The notes: a model not told the origin generated them from the sequence alone. 64,000 nt of DNA from Phoma sp. XZ068 (GCA_004835665.1 RBKR01000028.1:372001-436000); one strand, 5' to 3'. Counted from the first letter of the stretch, positions 1-10,953 are shown. Program-made: numbers and translations.

Positions 1-1579
1 ACGACGAGAACAGTCTGGCGAGCGGACCAGTGACCCGGCACAGCGTCGTCGTCGTCGTCATTTCATTTACCCTGACCTCTCCCGTGGGATATGCAGGCTA
101 CCACTACTACAGTCTACCCTTCTACAGCTACTCTACATTGTACCGCTACATGCACAACATTCTAGCCTCGTTGTGGCCTGTGATGGTCACCTTACCCGCG
201 ACCCCTCTTCCGGGGCCGCTCTGGAGCCCTCGATGTGAACCTCTTAGACGTTTCCGCGAAGTCGAGTACCGCCTCCAGCACACTATCGTTGCTCTTCCAT
301 TCTTTCGCTTGTCCTTGTCGCTTACCTCCCAGCATCTCTGCGATGCTGTTGAACGCGTCTCCTATCCTGCTTCGAAGCTGCTGCCTGGGTTCTCTCAGCC
401 TCGGGCAGTCCACCAGCACGTGCACCACCGTCTCCCTCGCCCCACACTCGGACTTGTCCTCCTCCCTGAAGTGGAAGTTCTTCGCATGTGTGGCCAGCCA
501 CGCATGTCCAGTCCTGAGTTGTGCCAACAGGTATACTCTGTTCCTCTGCCGAGAGCCGTAGAGTTTCTGGGTGCGCTTGGCTGGGAGTCCATTGTCTATT
601 CCGCGAAGGTGCTTGCCCTTCTCCGACGATTGCCACTCTGCCTTCCACTCTTCCTGCAGTCTGTCTCTATGTAGCGTCTTCAGTGACGACGAGAGGCGTC
701 GAAACATGCGTGCCTCTTCAGGACCGACGGTTGCTTTCGCTAGCTTGTCCGCTGCTTCGTTGCCTGGGATGGCTTCGTGTGAGGGTATCCACAGGAGACG
801 CAGTAGCACTCCTTGCGCACGCAAGCTTTCTGCTCTGCTCAGTATACTGCGCACGATGTGTTGACCTGGTCTGTTGGAGGGATTGGTTATGGCCTGCAGG
901 GCCGACTTGCTGTCGCTCGCGATGGTGAAGGCCACGCCAAGATTCTCCACATACTCGCTCTCCCCCAGGCCAATGGCATGGTAGATTGCGATGAGCTCTG
1001 CAGCGTGGACGGACCAGTGCTTCGTTGAGCCGACGCTGGCCTGCCACGACTTCTTTACCTTGTTCTGCCCATCCAGTATCACTGCTGCGGCGCCCAGGTT
1101 ACCTTTCTTCCCTGACGCGTCGGAGAAGACCACCGTCTCCTGGCGCGGACATGATGTCGATGATTTTCTGTCTTGCCGTCTCTCTATTATCGATGTTAAT
1201 CGCTTCGAAGGCCGGCTGTCTCCATGGCACGAGTGGCCTGGGGTCGATCGTCTCCAGGTTCTGGGCAAAATCCACGTCCATCGTTTTAATCGGCTATGCC
1301 AGCGGGAGCTTGGCGCAGGTCCCTTCCCGTATGCACCTCTTCTTCATCCGCTCCAGCACTTTCTGCACTGGGTGTCCTTCGGGTAGTGTGCACAGGTTAG
1401 TGATTACGTTCTGTGCGCGTTGCTTGAGTTGAAGTCTTGTTGGGGCCACGTGTGCCTCTACTTCTAAGGTTTGTGTGGCTACCGTTCTGAACGCCGACAG
1501 TATCTTGAGCAGCACAGCTCTCTGTAACGAGCTGAGCACTCTTAGGAGTCCTATGTCGTTGTCTGGATTGTGCCATATC
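1..1579 (-). mobile_element. Tad-like LINE, 3' end, decayed and 5'-truncated
   Basis: Minus-strand remnant of a non-LTR retrotransposon of the Tad/I type. It keeps the region after the reverse transcriptase (about 1294-1539), a linker (about 1150-1293), the RNase H domain and a C-terminal zinc-knuckle-like Cys/His segment (CGARETVVHVLVDC), then about 190 bp of presumed 3' UTR to the window edge. The reading frame is broken: an in-frame TAG at 1294-1296 and a frameshift near 1150, just before the RNase H start (FSDASGKKG). The endonuclease and RT are absent; the copy stops where a solo LTR begins at 1580. It cannot retrotranspose by itself. Confidence 0.85.
192..1150 (-). pseudogene. LINE RNase H domain and C-terminal tail
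   Basis: Longest open part of the decayed LINE. RNase H signatures are visible in order: FSDASG (first catalytic Asp), HAAELIAIYHAI (Glu), IASDSKSALQAI (second Asp) and WIPSHEAIPGNEAADKLA (His and last Asp). A basic tail and a CxxC..H..C-type cluster follow. In an active element this domain removes RNA from the cDNA hybrid during target-primed reverse transcription. The open frame begins with TTG, not ATG, as expected for the end of a longer polyprotein. Its catalytic residues look intact, so the gene died by frame breaks rather than active-site loss. Confidence 0.85.
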
Positions 1580-1833
1580 TGTTGGCAGGTCTAGAAAATA
1601 CGGTGATATCTGGATCAGAGAGACCGAAATTCTATGCTTTCGGTGAGACCGAGACGATCGGGTTGACCGTCGGCCAGGCCGAAGAGCTGAAGTTGAGGCC
1701 GTAGACATAAAGGAATAGGTTGCGCTCTGGAGAAAGAAAAAGAGGTTTCTCGAATAAAAGATAATTTCGACTCTATTGAGACTTGCGTCATATGCGCCAT
1801 AATATTAGAGTTCTCATACGAGTCATACCAACA
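1580..1833 (-). repeat. solo LTR, copy A
   Basis: A 254-bp block bounded by TGTTGG and CCAACA, the usual short inverted ends of LTRs. It is a divergent inverted copy of the block at 19844-20098, with roughly twenty differences, mostly transitions. No internal retroelement coding sequence, primer-binding site or second same-orientation LTR is adjacent. The 5-bp flanks (ATATC, GTTTC) do not match, so it is not a clean solo-LTR insertion with a target duplication. Strand is given relative to copy B and is arbitrary. Confidence 0.75.
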
Positions 1834-1973
1834 GTTTCTACAGCGCGGTGTCTTTTCAAGTCTACAAGCTGGGACGCTATAGCGGCCGTGGAAATAGCTG
1901 CGTGCTTCTTGCTTCTTGCTTCTTGCGCCTACCCTGCATGGACGAGTCGCAGAAAGATCAACAACCGTAGCCT

Positions 1974-2876
1974 CTACTCGGTAACGAGGTGATTGAACAC
2001 CTTCTGCTTCCTCCTCCCCTGTGCATACTTAATCCCCTCGTTTTCCTTCTGCAACGCATCCCTTTCTTTCTCGATTCTTTTGATGTAATCAACAGCGGCC
2101 GTTATAACTACGGCTTTGCTTGGCTTAGGCTGCCCTATGGCATCACCCTCGCCGCTTTGTGGCAAGGTCGGCACCGCTTGTCGTAACTTCTCAAGCTCTG
2201 AGTTCAGACCCTCGCGGTACTTACGTTCGACTTGGTTGTGCGGCATTCGGCTGCGGCGTTGCTTGCACGACCTTCCCGAGGATGTTGACAAGTGTTCAGC
2301 CTTGTCGCTGCCACCCAGGCGCGGGCATCCCCACTTGCGCAATGGGCGCTTCGACGTGGGTTCCTCTTTGTGCTCGATTGATGGCGGAAGTGGTTGACGC
2401 TTCAAGATAGGTGGCGAGACGGTTGCCTCCGTTGCGTCGCTGCAGAGAGAAGGGGTGCACGAGCAGTCATTGTCTGGAAAGATGCAAGCTAATTCAAGTA
2501 GAGGATCGGTCGAAGGTCCGCTAGAGATCTGATCGAGCAGTCCGAATGGAGTGGGAGTGGGGTGCTGTCGGAACGCAGATTTGGCAGTCGCGGTCGTGTT
2601 TAGCGCAGTAATGCTGGTTTTCGGTAATATTGAGTCGAAGCAGCTCTGAGTCTTAGGTAGGAAGTCTGAAGCCATCTCGAGCGATGCCGTCGTCTTACTA
2701 AAGAACGAGTCGGCGTCGAAGAAGTCGGACAGTGAGTGATTGGGAGGCGTGTTGGGAGCGTCTGGAAGGTGATTGTACATGCGGTAGGCTTCTTTCGAAT
2801 CATTTGGACCAGACAACTCTTGGGCATGGGCCAGACAGTTGGCACAGACTACATTAGGATAACCTAGGAAGTGCAT
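1974..2876 (-). CDS. SREBP-type bHLH transcription factor
   Basis: 300-residue protein; the first in-frame ATG is at 2876 and no upstream ATG is in frame before a stop. The C-terminal third carries a basic helix-loop-helix: basic region HNQVERKYREGLN, helix 1 to VPTLP, a glycine-rich loop, helix 2 (SKAVVITAAVDYIKRIEKE) running into a short leucine-zipper-like helix. The His-Glu-Arg DNA contacts are present, and a Tyr sits where SREBPs carry their characteristic Tyr. There are no transmembrane segments, so it resembles soluble fungal SREBP-like factors rather than membrane-tethered SREBP. The N-terminal 200 residues are Ser/Thr/Pro-rich and likely disordered. It should act as a nuclear dimer; targets are unknown. 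It appears to be a single exon. Confidence 0.8.
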   Translation of the reverse strand: MHFLGYPNVVCANCLAHAQELSGPNDSKEAYRMYNHLPDAPNTPPNHSLSDFFDADSFFSKTTASLEMASDFLPKTQSCFDSILPKTSITALNTTATAKSAFRQHPTPTPFGLLDQISSGPSTDPLLELACIFPDNDCSCTPSLCSDATEATVSPPILKRQPLPPSIEHKEEPTSKRPLRKWGCPRLGGSDKAEHLSTSSGRSCKQRRSRMPHNQVERKYREGLNSELEKLRQAVPTLPQSGEGDAIGQPKPSKAVVITAAVDYIKRIEKERDALQKENEGIKYAQGRRKQKVFNHLVTE

Positions 2877-4671
2877 TATGCGACGCCGCTTTGCCAAATC
2901 GTGAACATGTGATCGTAGAGGTTGGCTGATGCTCGTTGGCTGTAGATATGGGAGAGTTAATAAATCTAGAAAGTAGCCCTCGGGCTGCGGTCAGAAAGAG
3001 ACGTATTGAGTTGGAACCTAGAAACGAGTGCCGTATATATACCAACAAGCTTTCAGGTAGTGAGGGCCATTGTTCACAAGCGACTCTAACACAGCTATGA
3101 ACGACTGCTTGCGACTCTGAGGAATTGCTTGCAACCAGAGACATGAATTCCATGCGTATGTGCGGGCAGGTAGGTGGGCCACCTGTGGCGAGGCGGCCAG
3201 CCTATGCTGTTTGCGTTGCCAGGGCCCCGCAGCGACCGTTGCACCGGGTCTGCTGGCGGTAATGATCGTCTTTCCGGCTGCCTGTTACCGAGACGAGGAG
3301 ATAAGTGCGCGCAGATCAGGTTAGCCGTTGGTTGTTCAACCTAGCTATACCAATGCAAGCTTTAGCCTTTGTCAGCGCTAGCTTGTGGTGATCCTCGAGA
3401 TGGATCAAAGCCAATCCTTTAACACGGTTGGGAGGAAAACACCACACATAGCGAGAACTTGGTTTTTTGGAATCTAGTCTTTTTTTCGCACTCAAACGGT
3501 CGCTCTTGATGCCAATTGACTAGCCAGCACCCAGCCGTAGCGCCCACTGCGACTGAAGTGCCATGACGACAGCGTGGCCTCAGCAGTCCGCATGGCCAAC
3601 TCCTTTCCGCGAGCATGCTACACGCACCTTACCTACCGTTTCCAGTCAGTGAGATATCCGAGAACTTCCGCATCCAGGAGGGCAAAGACGACCTGAAACA
3701 CAAAGCTCACAGTCCGGATGAGGATGTGATCCGGTATGACTAGAAACTCGGTTATGCTTGTGATCTGATCGGCCTGCTCCACGGTTTCCCTATGGTGCAG
3801 CACGCTCCAACACCAGTCATCGCCACACTTGTCTGAGACAGCCTCGGACAAGCATGTAAAGGCTGCCGAACCCGACGGAAACCTAGCCAAGCTACTCCGC
3901 GAGGGTATATACCCATACACGTTGAAAGAGCAGATCTTTGCTACAAACCTCATGCGCTTGAAAGACCCTACCAATCTGGTGCCACGTCTGCTGCTCCTGC
4001 TTCTAAAGCCAACATCGATTTACACTGCCCATGTTTCGTAAAGACAAACAACAACCGTCTGTCTGAGACGAACAGCCGGCTCGAGGTCTCTACTACCACA
4101 ACGAGCCTGGTACGGGTGCGAAGGTACTCAGCGAGCGAGAAACTGAGTCCCTGAACGCAGAGAAATGCAAACAAGCAGGCAGCTGTAGGGTGCGATTCGC
4201 GCTCTAGTCTGATCCGATCGGCCAAGTCATAGGAGTAGACGTTGCTGGACCAGGGTCGCTCGCACTTAATGGTATTTGTTTTACAAGTATGCCTGTAGGT
4301 CATCCATGATTGTGGCTTCAACTCATGGTCTGACGTTACCGCTCACAGAGCGAGGTCAATCAGCCCGTCGGACAGTTAGAGGAGGTTAACTTGATCCTTG
4401 AGCATCCCAAGGCGGTGCAGAAGTCGCCAAGGCCCGCATGCAAGGTTGTTAGGTCTCAGTGCGGTGTCTCAGTCATACAACGAGCTTTCTCTGTCTTACC
4501 TGCTTTCATGTTCGTTGTGATTCAAATGCGATCAACTTCCCGCAATGAAGGACTTCTTGATGTCTTTTGCCTGTTCCTCTAACGTCTCCTGCATTCATTA
4601 TTCGTGTCCCTCGTCGTTTCTACGTACCGACGAGAAGACCACAGACCACGTTCCCTCATCGGCATCCATCT
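2877..4671. other. intergenic, about 1.8 kb
   Basis: Shared upstream region of the divergently transcribed bHLH and GPCR genes. It holds only short open frames on both strands without recognisable motifs. No RNA gene or repeat was recognised. Confidence 0.5.
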
Positions 4672-6253
4672 ATGTCGATGAAAGGCTCCCTTGAGGCGCT
4701 TCTCCTCCTTTTTCTTCTTCCTCCTTACAGTTCGTCATCACCTTTGGGTTTACCGGATGATTCGGACTACACTTCCGTTGACTATGACGATCTGAAGAGA
4801 ACACTGAAGATTCGGATAGCGGCTCTGACGTGCTCCGGTATCAGCATGGCGGCTTCTCTCATGGCCTTTTATTGGTTTTGTCGGATGGAAACTCGATTCC
4901 GCCATCGGTCAGCTTCCCAACCCGTGCTTGTTCAGCTGCTAACAGCATAGTACAGGCTGATCATGTTACTGATATATGGGGACCTCGTGCGTGCAACATG
5001 GTACTTCGTCTTCTCAGTGGTCTCGTTAGTCCAAGGAACTGTCAAAACAGAGTCTTCATTCTGCCAATCGAGCGGCTTCTTCATGCAATATGGGGAGAAC
5101 ACGAGTGGTGAGTACGAACAAGTCACGCATGGTAGTTCCTAACCCGATTCCAGATTACGCTGTCCTTGTCATAGCCGTTCACAGTGCCTTGCAGGTTTTG
5201 CACTCTTCCACTCAGACTACCTCAGACGGTCTTTACTCGTATCGGGCTTGTATATACCTTGGAGCGCTTCTTATCCCTTGCCTGATGGCCGGCCTCGCTT
5301 TCGTCAACTCAGGCGTGGGTTATTCGTCTTTAGGCGCCTTCTGTACCCTTCCGATCCGACCATTTTGGTATAGACTAGCCCTGTCTTGGATACCGCGCTA
5401 CCTGATAGCGCTCATCATCATCGGACTCGCGGTTGCTATCAAGGTTTTCGTCGGCTTTGAGTTCCGCAAGTATTCCAACATGAGTCAGAGCATTCGGACT
5501 TCCCAGAGCTCAAGGATGCCGAGAGCGTCGCGCGATAAAAGGCCCATCTCGTCTGAAGATACAGGTCTAGGCCCGAACTGTCCGCCGCTCGTTTTAGGTA
5601 CTTCCGTGGAACCTATGACAGGAGGTCTCGTGGAGAACCCAAAGTCACTCGATGATTCTCCCAATCTTCATGAGCAGATCGGCCACCAACGCCTACGTGT
5701 TCGCCGCCAACTGCGCCTCATGTTCATCTATCCGCTTGTGTATACGCTTATGTGGCTGCTCCCCTTCGTCCATCATTGTATGATGTACTTTGACAAGTAC
5801 GTACAGCGGCCAATATGGTTCCTACGGCTGGGAGCCACGGTCTGTATCAGCAGTATGGGCTTCGTCGACTGCTTCATCTTTTCTCTGCGCGAGAAACCTT
5901 GGCAGAGTATCTCTTCTAGTGATGGATCGTTCTGGGAGAGCTTGAAGGTCTGGAACTCCAATACGCTTAGGGGGCATAGGATCGAAAGCTCAGTGCAAGG
6001 ATGTACGGGGGAAAGTGGACTGCCGCTGCCAAAGCGCCTCACAACGCACAAGCCCAGAAGAGTGGAGAGGGCAGCGAACTCCGATGACTATGCGCGGATA
6101 GCGGCGAAACAGGCGAGGGTCAGACTTAAGCTTGAGAGAGAAGAACGGCATACTGCACTAAGGGCGAGGGCTAATGGTTTGTGTAATAAGACTAGCGGGG
6201 TGGATGCAGAGAGCCTGTCGGATCCTGACGGGACGGCGAGGACTTCGGGCTAG
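4672..6253 (+). CDS. Git3/Gpr1-type G-protein-coupled receptor
   Basis: Three exons read by eye: 4672-4907, 4956-5107 and 5154-6253, with introns 4908-4955 and 5108-5153, both with CTAAC-like branch sites. They give a 495-residue protein. An N-terminal hydrophobic signal-like stretch is followed by seven likely transmembrane segments. A long hydrophilic third cytoplasmic loop lies between TM5 and TM6, and a charged cytoplasmic tail follows TM7. The TM6-TM7 block (YPLVYTLMWLLPF, GFVDCFIFSLREKPW) matches the Git3 C-terminal domain of fungal receptors that signal through a Gpa2-type G-alpha to cAMP/PKA. Family members sense carbon source or amino acids at the plasma membrane; the ligand here is unknown. 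The frame continues cleanly across both junctions. Confidence 0.85.
4908..4955 (+). other. GPCR intron 1
   Basis: 48-bp GTCAGC..ACAG intron with branch site CTGCTAAC. Splicing is required because the unspliced frame meets a TAG, and the joined protein restores a Git3-family TM2. Confidence 0.75.
5108..5153 (+). other. GPCR intron 2
   Basis: 46-bp GTGAGT..CCAG intron with branch CCTAAC. It splits an Asp codon at the start of TM3. Confidence 0.8.
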
Positions 6254-6838
6254 CGGTTGGTGCGGAAGGAGTAGAAAGCAAAGGGAAGAGTTGGATGCCG
6301 TTGTGAAAGAGGACAGGAATACAGGAATGATTGATTGGCCTCTATGGCGCATCTGTTTTGATTTCCGCTATATACACGGTTCAAGTCACCCCACTGTACT
6401 GGTACCTACATGGCAGCGAACCGACAGGTTGGCGTGCCAATCTTGATTTTTTGCCCTCTTTCGTACTAGTTTCGGATCGACCCCGCGACTACCCCTGCAC
6501 TTGCCCCTCTAGAGCCACCTTGACTCCGTAGCCTCCGCTGCCGTGCTGAACCTCCCTACTCTTGCGACTGCGCGGCATAGCACTGTGTGTAACTCACGAC
6601 CTGCCCGGCTAGAGCTGTGCACTGCCTCACTTGTGCGCTCATCCGATCAGACGCTGATTCCAGGTTCAGATACTGAGCGCGTTCAGGCTATTTAACAGTA
6701 ACCGGATCATCCCACTCAAACCGACCCTATATTGTCACGGTCATGGGAAGAACAAGTGCCAACTTTAGATATGTGGCTTGCTTATTGGAATACCAGAGCT
6801 ATCTGATGCTGTAGCGAATCAGTCTACTCGAGCACATA
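6254..6838. other. convergent intergenic spacer
   Basis: Between the 3' ends of the GPCR and the PD-(D/E)XK-like gene. I see no gene, repeat or RNA. Confidence 0.5.
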
Positions 6839-8245
6839 TCAGGACGACGCTTGCAGATGTCCCACAACGCGCTGCAGACTTGCTGTAATCTCGTTCCTGT
6901 ACTGGTCACCACCCCATTGTATTATGCGCGCAAGCGCGACAACGAGTTCCGTGCAATCACGATCTAGGGTTGTCCTCCAGGCTCGATGCACCGTCATATG
7001 ATATTGACCACCCATGGTGTAATGAATGCCAAGTTGATGGATTGGTCCTTCGGTCGAGATGCTGAAGACAATACGCGCGAGCGGAAAGTTGGGCTCCAGA
7101 CGTTGCAGTGCTCTCAAAATGTTCACCGCACACGCCCCACCTACCGCAGCCTGGTTCTCGGCGCCCATCATGTTCCCACTTGTTGCCAAGCCTTTTGCTT
7201 CAACCAGGAGGAATGGAAAGTGTAGACCATGCTGCACAAGCTGTGGCTCGCTCAGTAGCTGTTCCTTATCTTGCCACTCCCCGAGCAGCACCTGGTGTAC
7301 CTCGCTGAAAGAGTGTCGGGCAAGTCCAACAACGATGTCAGGCTTCGGAGTTGTCAGTGGGTTGCTCAGATCAGGATCCTCAATCGCAGACACCGCCGTG
7401 GTCTCGCTTGTCTCAGTCGCAGTTTCGCTGGGTCCCGTTGAAGAGAGATGTCCGGTAAGATCGAAGCTGGTCGGTGCCGTTGCTAAGATATCAGCTGTCG
7501 CGCCCAGTTGAGGCGTCGGAAATGACAAGAGATCTTGGAGTGATGGTGGGCGAGGTTTAAGCTCCGTTCGCCACGGCTTGTCCGATGCACTCGTCGCAAG
7601 CGTATCCTGACCAAATAGCTTGACGAGTGGCCTGAACACACCTTCGAGTAGCGCGCTCTTCCATTCAGCCTCGCCTTTGGCATCTCTTGCTAGTTCCCGG
7701 CACCGATGTAGATAGTCGTTGGCGGTGTCTCTCACTTGTCCTTTCAGCTCGACGGGGACGCCATTGAGCTCCATAGCGTTGTCGTACGCATCCCCAATAA
7801 TGTGACGGCGAAGCTCATCGATGTCTGTGGGTGGGTCCATCTGATCGATGTATACGTGCGCGCGCGCCATGCTGATCTTCCGATATTCAGGGCTTTTCTT
7901 CGTCGGACTGCTCGAACGCGCCCGTACGGAAGCCCTGCGAGCGCGCCGCTGACGCACGCTTGCACTGTCTGACATGTTGCCGCTGCTAGCCACGTGGTCT
8001 ACCCAATCGCGAACGTATTGTGCCCTTACAGGACAGATGCAATTTTGCGATGGTTGTTCTTCTTGATGTTCTTGTTCGTTATCGACAGCGTTCGACTCGG
8101 GTGTGTGGGGCGCGCGATGTGGACTTGGGCAGCGTTGCGAGATTTCTGAGGAACGGCCCGTGCGACGACGTTTCTGTGGTGTTGAACGATGTACTCGGCT
8201 TCCGCAAAGGGTCTCAGTATCCGGCGGAGAAAGATGGCGCTTCAT
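6839..8245 (-). CDS. PD-(D/E)XK-like nuclease-fold protein
   Basis: 468 residues from the first in-frame ATG at 8245; the open frame upstream of it starts with TTG. The N-terminal 125 residues are Ser/Pro/Arg-rich with nuclear-localisation-like clusters (KRRRTGR, RQRRARR). The C-terminal half has the order of a PD-(D/E)XK core: PDIVVGL (Asp303), then FLLVEAKG (Glu349, Lys351), then a helix with GAENQAA. This resembles a fungal family of uncharacterised nuclease-fold proteins (possibly DUF7924), whose enzymatic role is not established. It appears to be a single exon. A pogo-type transposon sits 275 bp upstream and could affect its promoter. Nuclease activity is inferred only from the motif. 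Confidence 0.7.
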   Translation of the reverse strand: MKRHLSPPDTETLCGSRVHRSTPQKRRRTGRSSEISQRCPSPHRAPHTPESNAVDNEQEHQEEQPSQNCICPVRAQYVRDWVDHVASSGNMSDSASVRQRRARRASVRARSSSPTKKSPEYRKISMARAHVYIDQMDPPTDIDELRRHIIGDAYDNAMELNGVPVELKGQVRDTANDYLHRCRELARDAKGEAEWKSALLEGVFRPLVKLFGQDTLATSASDKPWRTELKPRPPSLQDLLSFPTPQLGATADILATAPTSFDLTGHLSSTGPSETATETSETTAVSAIEDPDLSNPLTTPKPDIVVGLARHSFSEVHQVLLGEWQDKEQLLSEPQLVQHGLHFPFLLVEAKGLATSGNMMGAENQAAVGGACAVNILRALQRLEPNFPLARIVFSISTEGPIHQLGIHYTMGGQYHMTVHRAWRTTLDRDCTELVVALARIIQWGGDQYRNEITASLQRVVGHLQASS

Positions 8246-8520
8246 CGTAGACTCTTTCGCTCTTTGGATGTTGGTGTTTGGGTGCTTACTCGCTCGTTGC
8301 TGGGGGCCGCCGGTCAAAAGATCATCCTGGCCGGTTCTGGGAACACCGAAATGGCACCAACTACATCGCTGCTACAAGTCGTTGTTGCATGCTTGCCATT
8401 CCGTCTTATGTCAAAGCTATGACTGAGACGACTTCGTATGATGCATGGATCTGGCGTTGATGTTGACGCTGGTGCTCACCAAAACAATCGGGCAAACCTC
8501 GGCATTCCGTTGCACAGGTA

Positions 8521-10620
8521 CCGAGACCACCGGGTCAATGCACGCGTCGGGTCAATGCACGATTTCCTCACTTTCTCAACACCACAAAATGAAGCTGTAC
8601 AGCCACGCACAAAAGCGATTATCGCGAGAAAAGTTGGTGGGATGATGTATTGATGTATACAAAAGTCCTCTGTGAAGGACTAATAATTGCGAGTTGCGGT
8701 GCGGCCGCTGCGGGTGGTGACTGTGCGGGAGGGTGGAGGAGCCTCCTCTACAACAACACCACGCCGCGCACGCGCAGAACGGCTCTTTTTTGTACAGACT
8801 TTTGCAGGTGCTTTCTGTGATGCCTTGCGCTTGCCTGATTGGGATAATTGTATAGATTTAGCAGCGTCGCGCTCTTGCTTTTTGCGCTCGCGATCGGCGG
8901 CTTCTTCTGCTCTCCTCTGCCTCGAGGCCTCAAGGCGCGCAGCGTACGCAGCAGATCGTCTCTCTTTCTCCAACTTGTTGCGTAGCGTTGCAGCAGCTCG
9001 CTCCTCGCGTTGATGGTGTTTTGCCACTTCTTCTTCCAGTCTCTTCGTCTCATTGAGCCTGTTGCGATGACGTGCGTCGCGTACTTTGCTGGGGGAGTAG
9101 AGGAGGGCTTCGCTGCGTCCCTTCTTCCGTTGGCGTAAGTCAAGAGTCTCCCGCTTCTTCTTTGAGGGGTTTTGTGCAGCAACTGCTGCAGAGAGTCCTT
9201 TGTTTTCAGCTGTAAGTATCTCACAAGAAGCAGAGAGGTGGTGGAGAGTACGGCGGAGCTGCCTTGCGTCATCTGATGTGTTTTCACCCACAACAGCTTT
9301 GTACAATCGATCAATTGAGCGCCAATCGTGGGCCTCAATGGGCGGAGGGGTCTCATACTCACTGTCGCTATCATCGTCCCATCGGCTGAGTACTACGTTG
9401 GGGTTGAGCGGCCATATACCCGTCTTCTCGAAGGCGCTGAGTATGAGCTCTTTGGTGAACGTTTGCTGCCAGGATCGCCAGAAGAGCATAAAGAAGTCGC
9501 TCTTAGGCACGCCTGAGATGCCTTGGCTATCGTGAAGGTGCTGGGTGACGGCACTGCTGTAGTTTTGAGCCAACGGAGCGAAGCACACAACGTCGAGCGG
9601 CTGCAGCGACTGAGTACTGTGTGGAGGAAAGATCGCTAGCAGAATCTTGTGCTGATTGCAGAAATTGATAAAGGCCATCGTTATATGAGAGCCGTGGCCA
9701 TCAACAATAAGCAATCGCCAGCTTCTGCGCGCTTTCTTCTTGGTGTAGCGGTTGAACAACTGCTCCAGCCAGGCAAGCCCCACCTCGTCATTCGTCCAAC
9801 CTGAAGGAGTTGCAGTAACAAATACTGAGTGTTTTCCTGGCTCAATATCCTCCACCCAGGAGCTTTGTATGGTGTTGTCCTTGCCTGTGAAAATGAGACC
9901 CGGAGGCAGAGCGCTGCCATCAGCGCAGACGCTCGCCAACAGCGTCACCCACTCTCTATTGCCGTCCTGTAGCGACTGCCTGTTCTTCTGCTTCTCGTAC
10001 AAGCGCTTGCTGAAGATCCTCTTGCTCCTAGCGACAAGACCGATGGCGAAGCCTTTCTCATCCATGTTGTACGTGTCGGCCGCCCTGACGTTGTATTCTT
10101 TGATTTTGCTGTGCAGGAGGCTGAAATAGGCCTTGTACTTGTCGCTGTTATCAGCGGCGTGGCGTACTTTGTCCATTGCGGTGGTCCATTTGTAGAGGAG
10201 CTTCTCGGTGTGACGGTTGAGGAAGTCAGTAACCCAGGTCTCGCCAACGTGATCTTTGGCGATTTCCGCTGCGAAATTCTTGATCATCTGCCTTGTAGGT
10301 GGTAAATGACGCTCAGTAAGCTCCTCTATGTAATCGCAGAGGTCACGCTCTTGTTGTGGTGACAGTTTGCGTCGTTGAAGGTCTGCCTCCGCACGCGGGA
10401 CAGTAACGCGTCGGTCATTGCGCGACAACGTCGACCTCGAGAACCCCGTCTGATTAGCAACTCCTTGGTAGCAAATTTGTCCGTCTAAGCTCGCTGCACG
10501 TGCATTTTCAAGCGCATCAAAAACAGTTGACATTCTGTGGAGTTATGGTGTTGAGGAGAAAAGTGTGTTTTGGTGCTCGCGTGCATTGACCCGACGCGTG
10601 CATTGACCCGGTGGTCTCGG
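8521..10620 (-). mobile_element. pogo/Fot1-type DNA transposon, apparently complete
   Basis: A 2100-bp element with perfect 41-bp terminal inverted repeats at 8521-8561 and 10580-10620, each starting CCGAGACCAC. It is flanked by TA on both sides (8519-8520, 10621-10622), the Tc1/mariner-superfamily target duplication. Each TIR contains the motif CGGGTCAATGCACG twice, a likely transposase-binding repeat. One uninterrupted transposase gene fills the interior. Perfect TIRs plus an intact gene point to a young, potentially autonomous copy. Confidence 0.92.
8680..10533 (-). CDS. pogo/Fot1-type DDE transposase
   Basis: 617 residues from an ATG at 10533, no introns. An N-terminal helix-turn-helix (psq-like) and a Tc5/CENP-B-type DNA-binding region occupy about residues 1-130. 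The DDE_1 catalytic core follows: Asp158 in YNMDEKGF, Asp278 in LIVDGHGSH and Asp314 in SLQPLDV. The last two are separated by 35 residues, the DD35D spacing of this family. The C-terminal 200 residues are a long Arg/Lys/Glu-rich coiled coil ending in a basic tail. It cuts and pastes the surrounding element at TA sites in the nucleus. Length and motifs are those of an active enzyme. Confidence 0.93.
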   Translation of the reverse strand: MSTVFDALENARAASLDGQICYQGVANQTGFSRSTLSRNDRRVTVPRAEADLQRRKLSPQQERDLCDYIEELTERHLPPTRQMIKNFAAEIAKDHVGETWVTDFLNRHTEKLLYKWTTAMDKVRHAADNSDKYKAYFSLLHSKIKEYNVRAADTYNMDEKGFAIGLVARSKRIFSKRLYEKQKNRQSLQDGNREWVTLLASVCADGSALPPGLIFTGKDNTIQSSWVEDIEPGKHSVFVTATPSGWTNDEVGLAWLEQLFNRYTKKKARRSWRLLIVDGHGSHITMAFINFCNQHKILLAIFPPHSTQSLQPLDVVCFAPLAQNYSSAVTQHLHDSQGISGVPKSDFFMLFWRSWQQTFTKELILSAFEKTGIWPLNPNVVLSRWDDDSDSEYETPPPIEAHDWRSIDRLYKAVVGENTSDDARQLRRTLHHLSASCEILTAENKGLSAAVAAQNPSKKKRETLDLRQRKKGRSEALLYSPSKVRDARHRNRLNETKRLEEEVAKHHQREERAAATLRNKLEKERRSAAYAARLEASRQRRAEEAADRERKKQERDAAKSIQLSQSGKRKASQKAPAKVCTKKSRSARARRGVVVEEAPPPSRTVTTRSGRTATRNY

Positions 10621-10624
10621 TACC

Positions 10625-10953
10625 CCGAGATGGTCCTCCTGCGCCTTAGGAGCTGACCCAAGCTGCTTCCCTCGGAGCCTCGCTGGTAGGCACGACCTCG
10701 GTCAGCTGCGCAGGGACCGGTCGCCGGAGCCTTTTTCTCTGCCAGAGCGAGAATATATGCGCGGGTAACTCATAATTGTGCTCTGCCAGGCGCAAGATCA
10801 GAATTCTGTTTGAATAACTAGCGGTTTAGTCGCGTTGACTTTTCTATCGATCATACCGATCAGGTGCACCAGCTAGCGTCTGCATCATACCCTACCGGTA
10901 TGAGCCAATGAATCTGGACCACGTTTTCGGGTAACATGACTCAATTGTTCCAC
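10625..10953. other. spacer between two DNA transposons
   Basis: About 330 bp separating the pogo-type element from the Mutator-like element. I see no gene or repeat in it. Confidence 0.5.
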
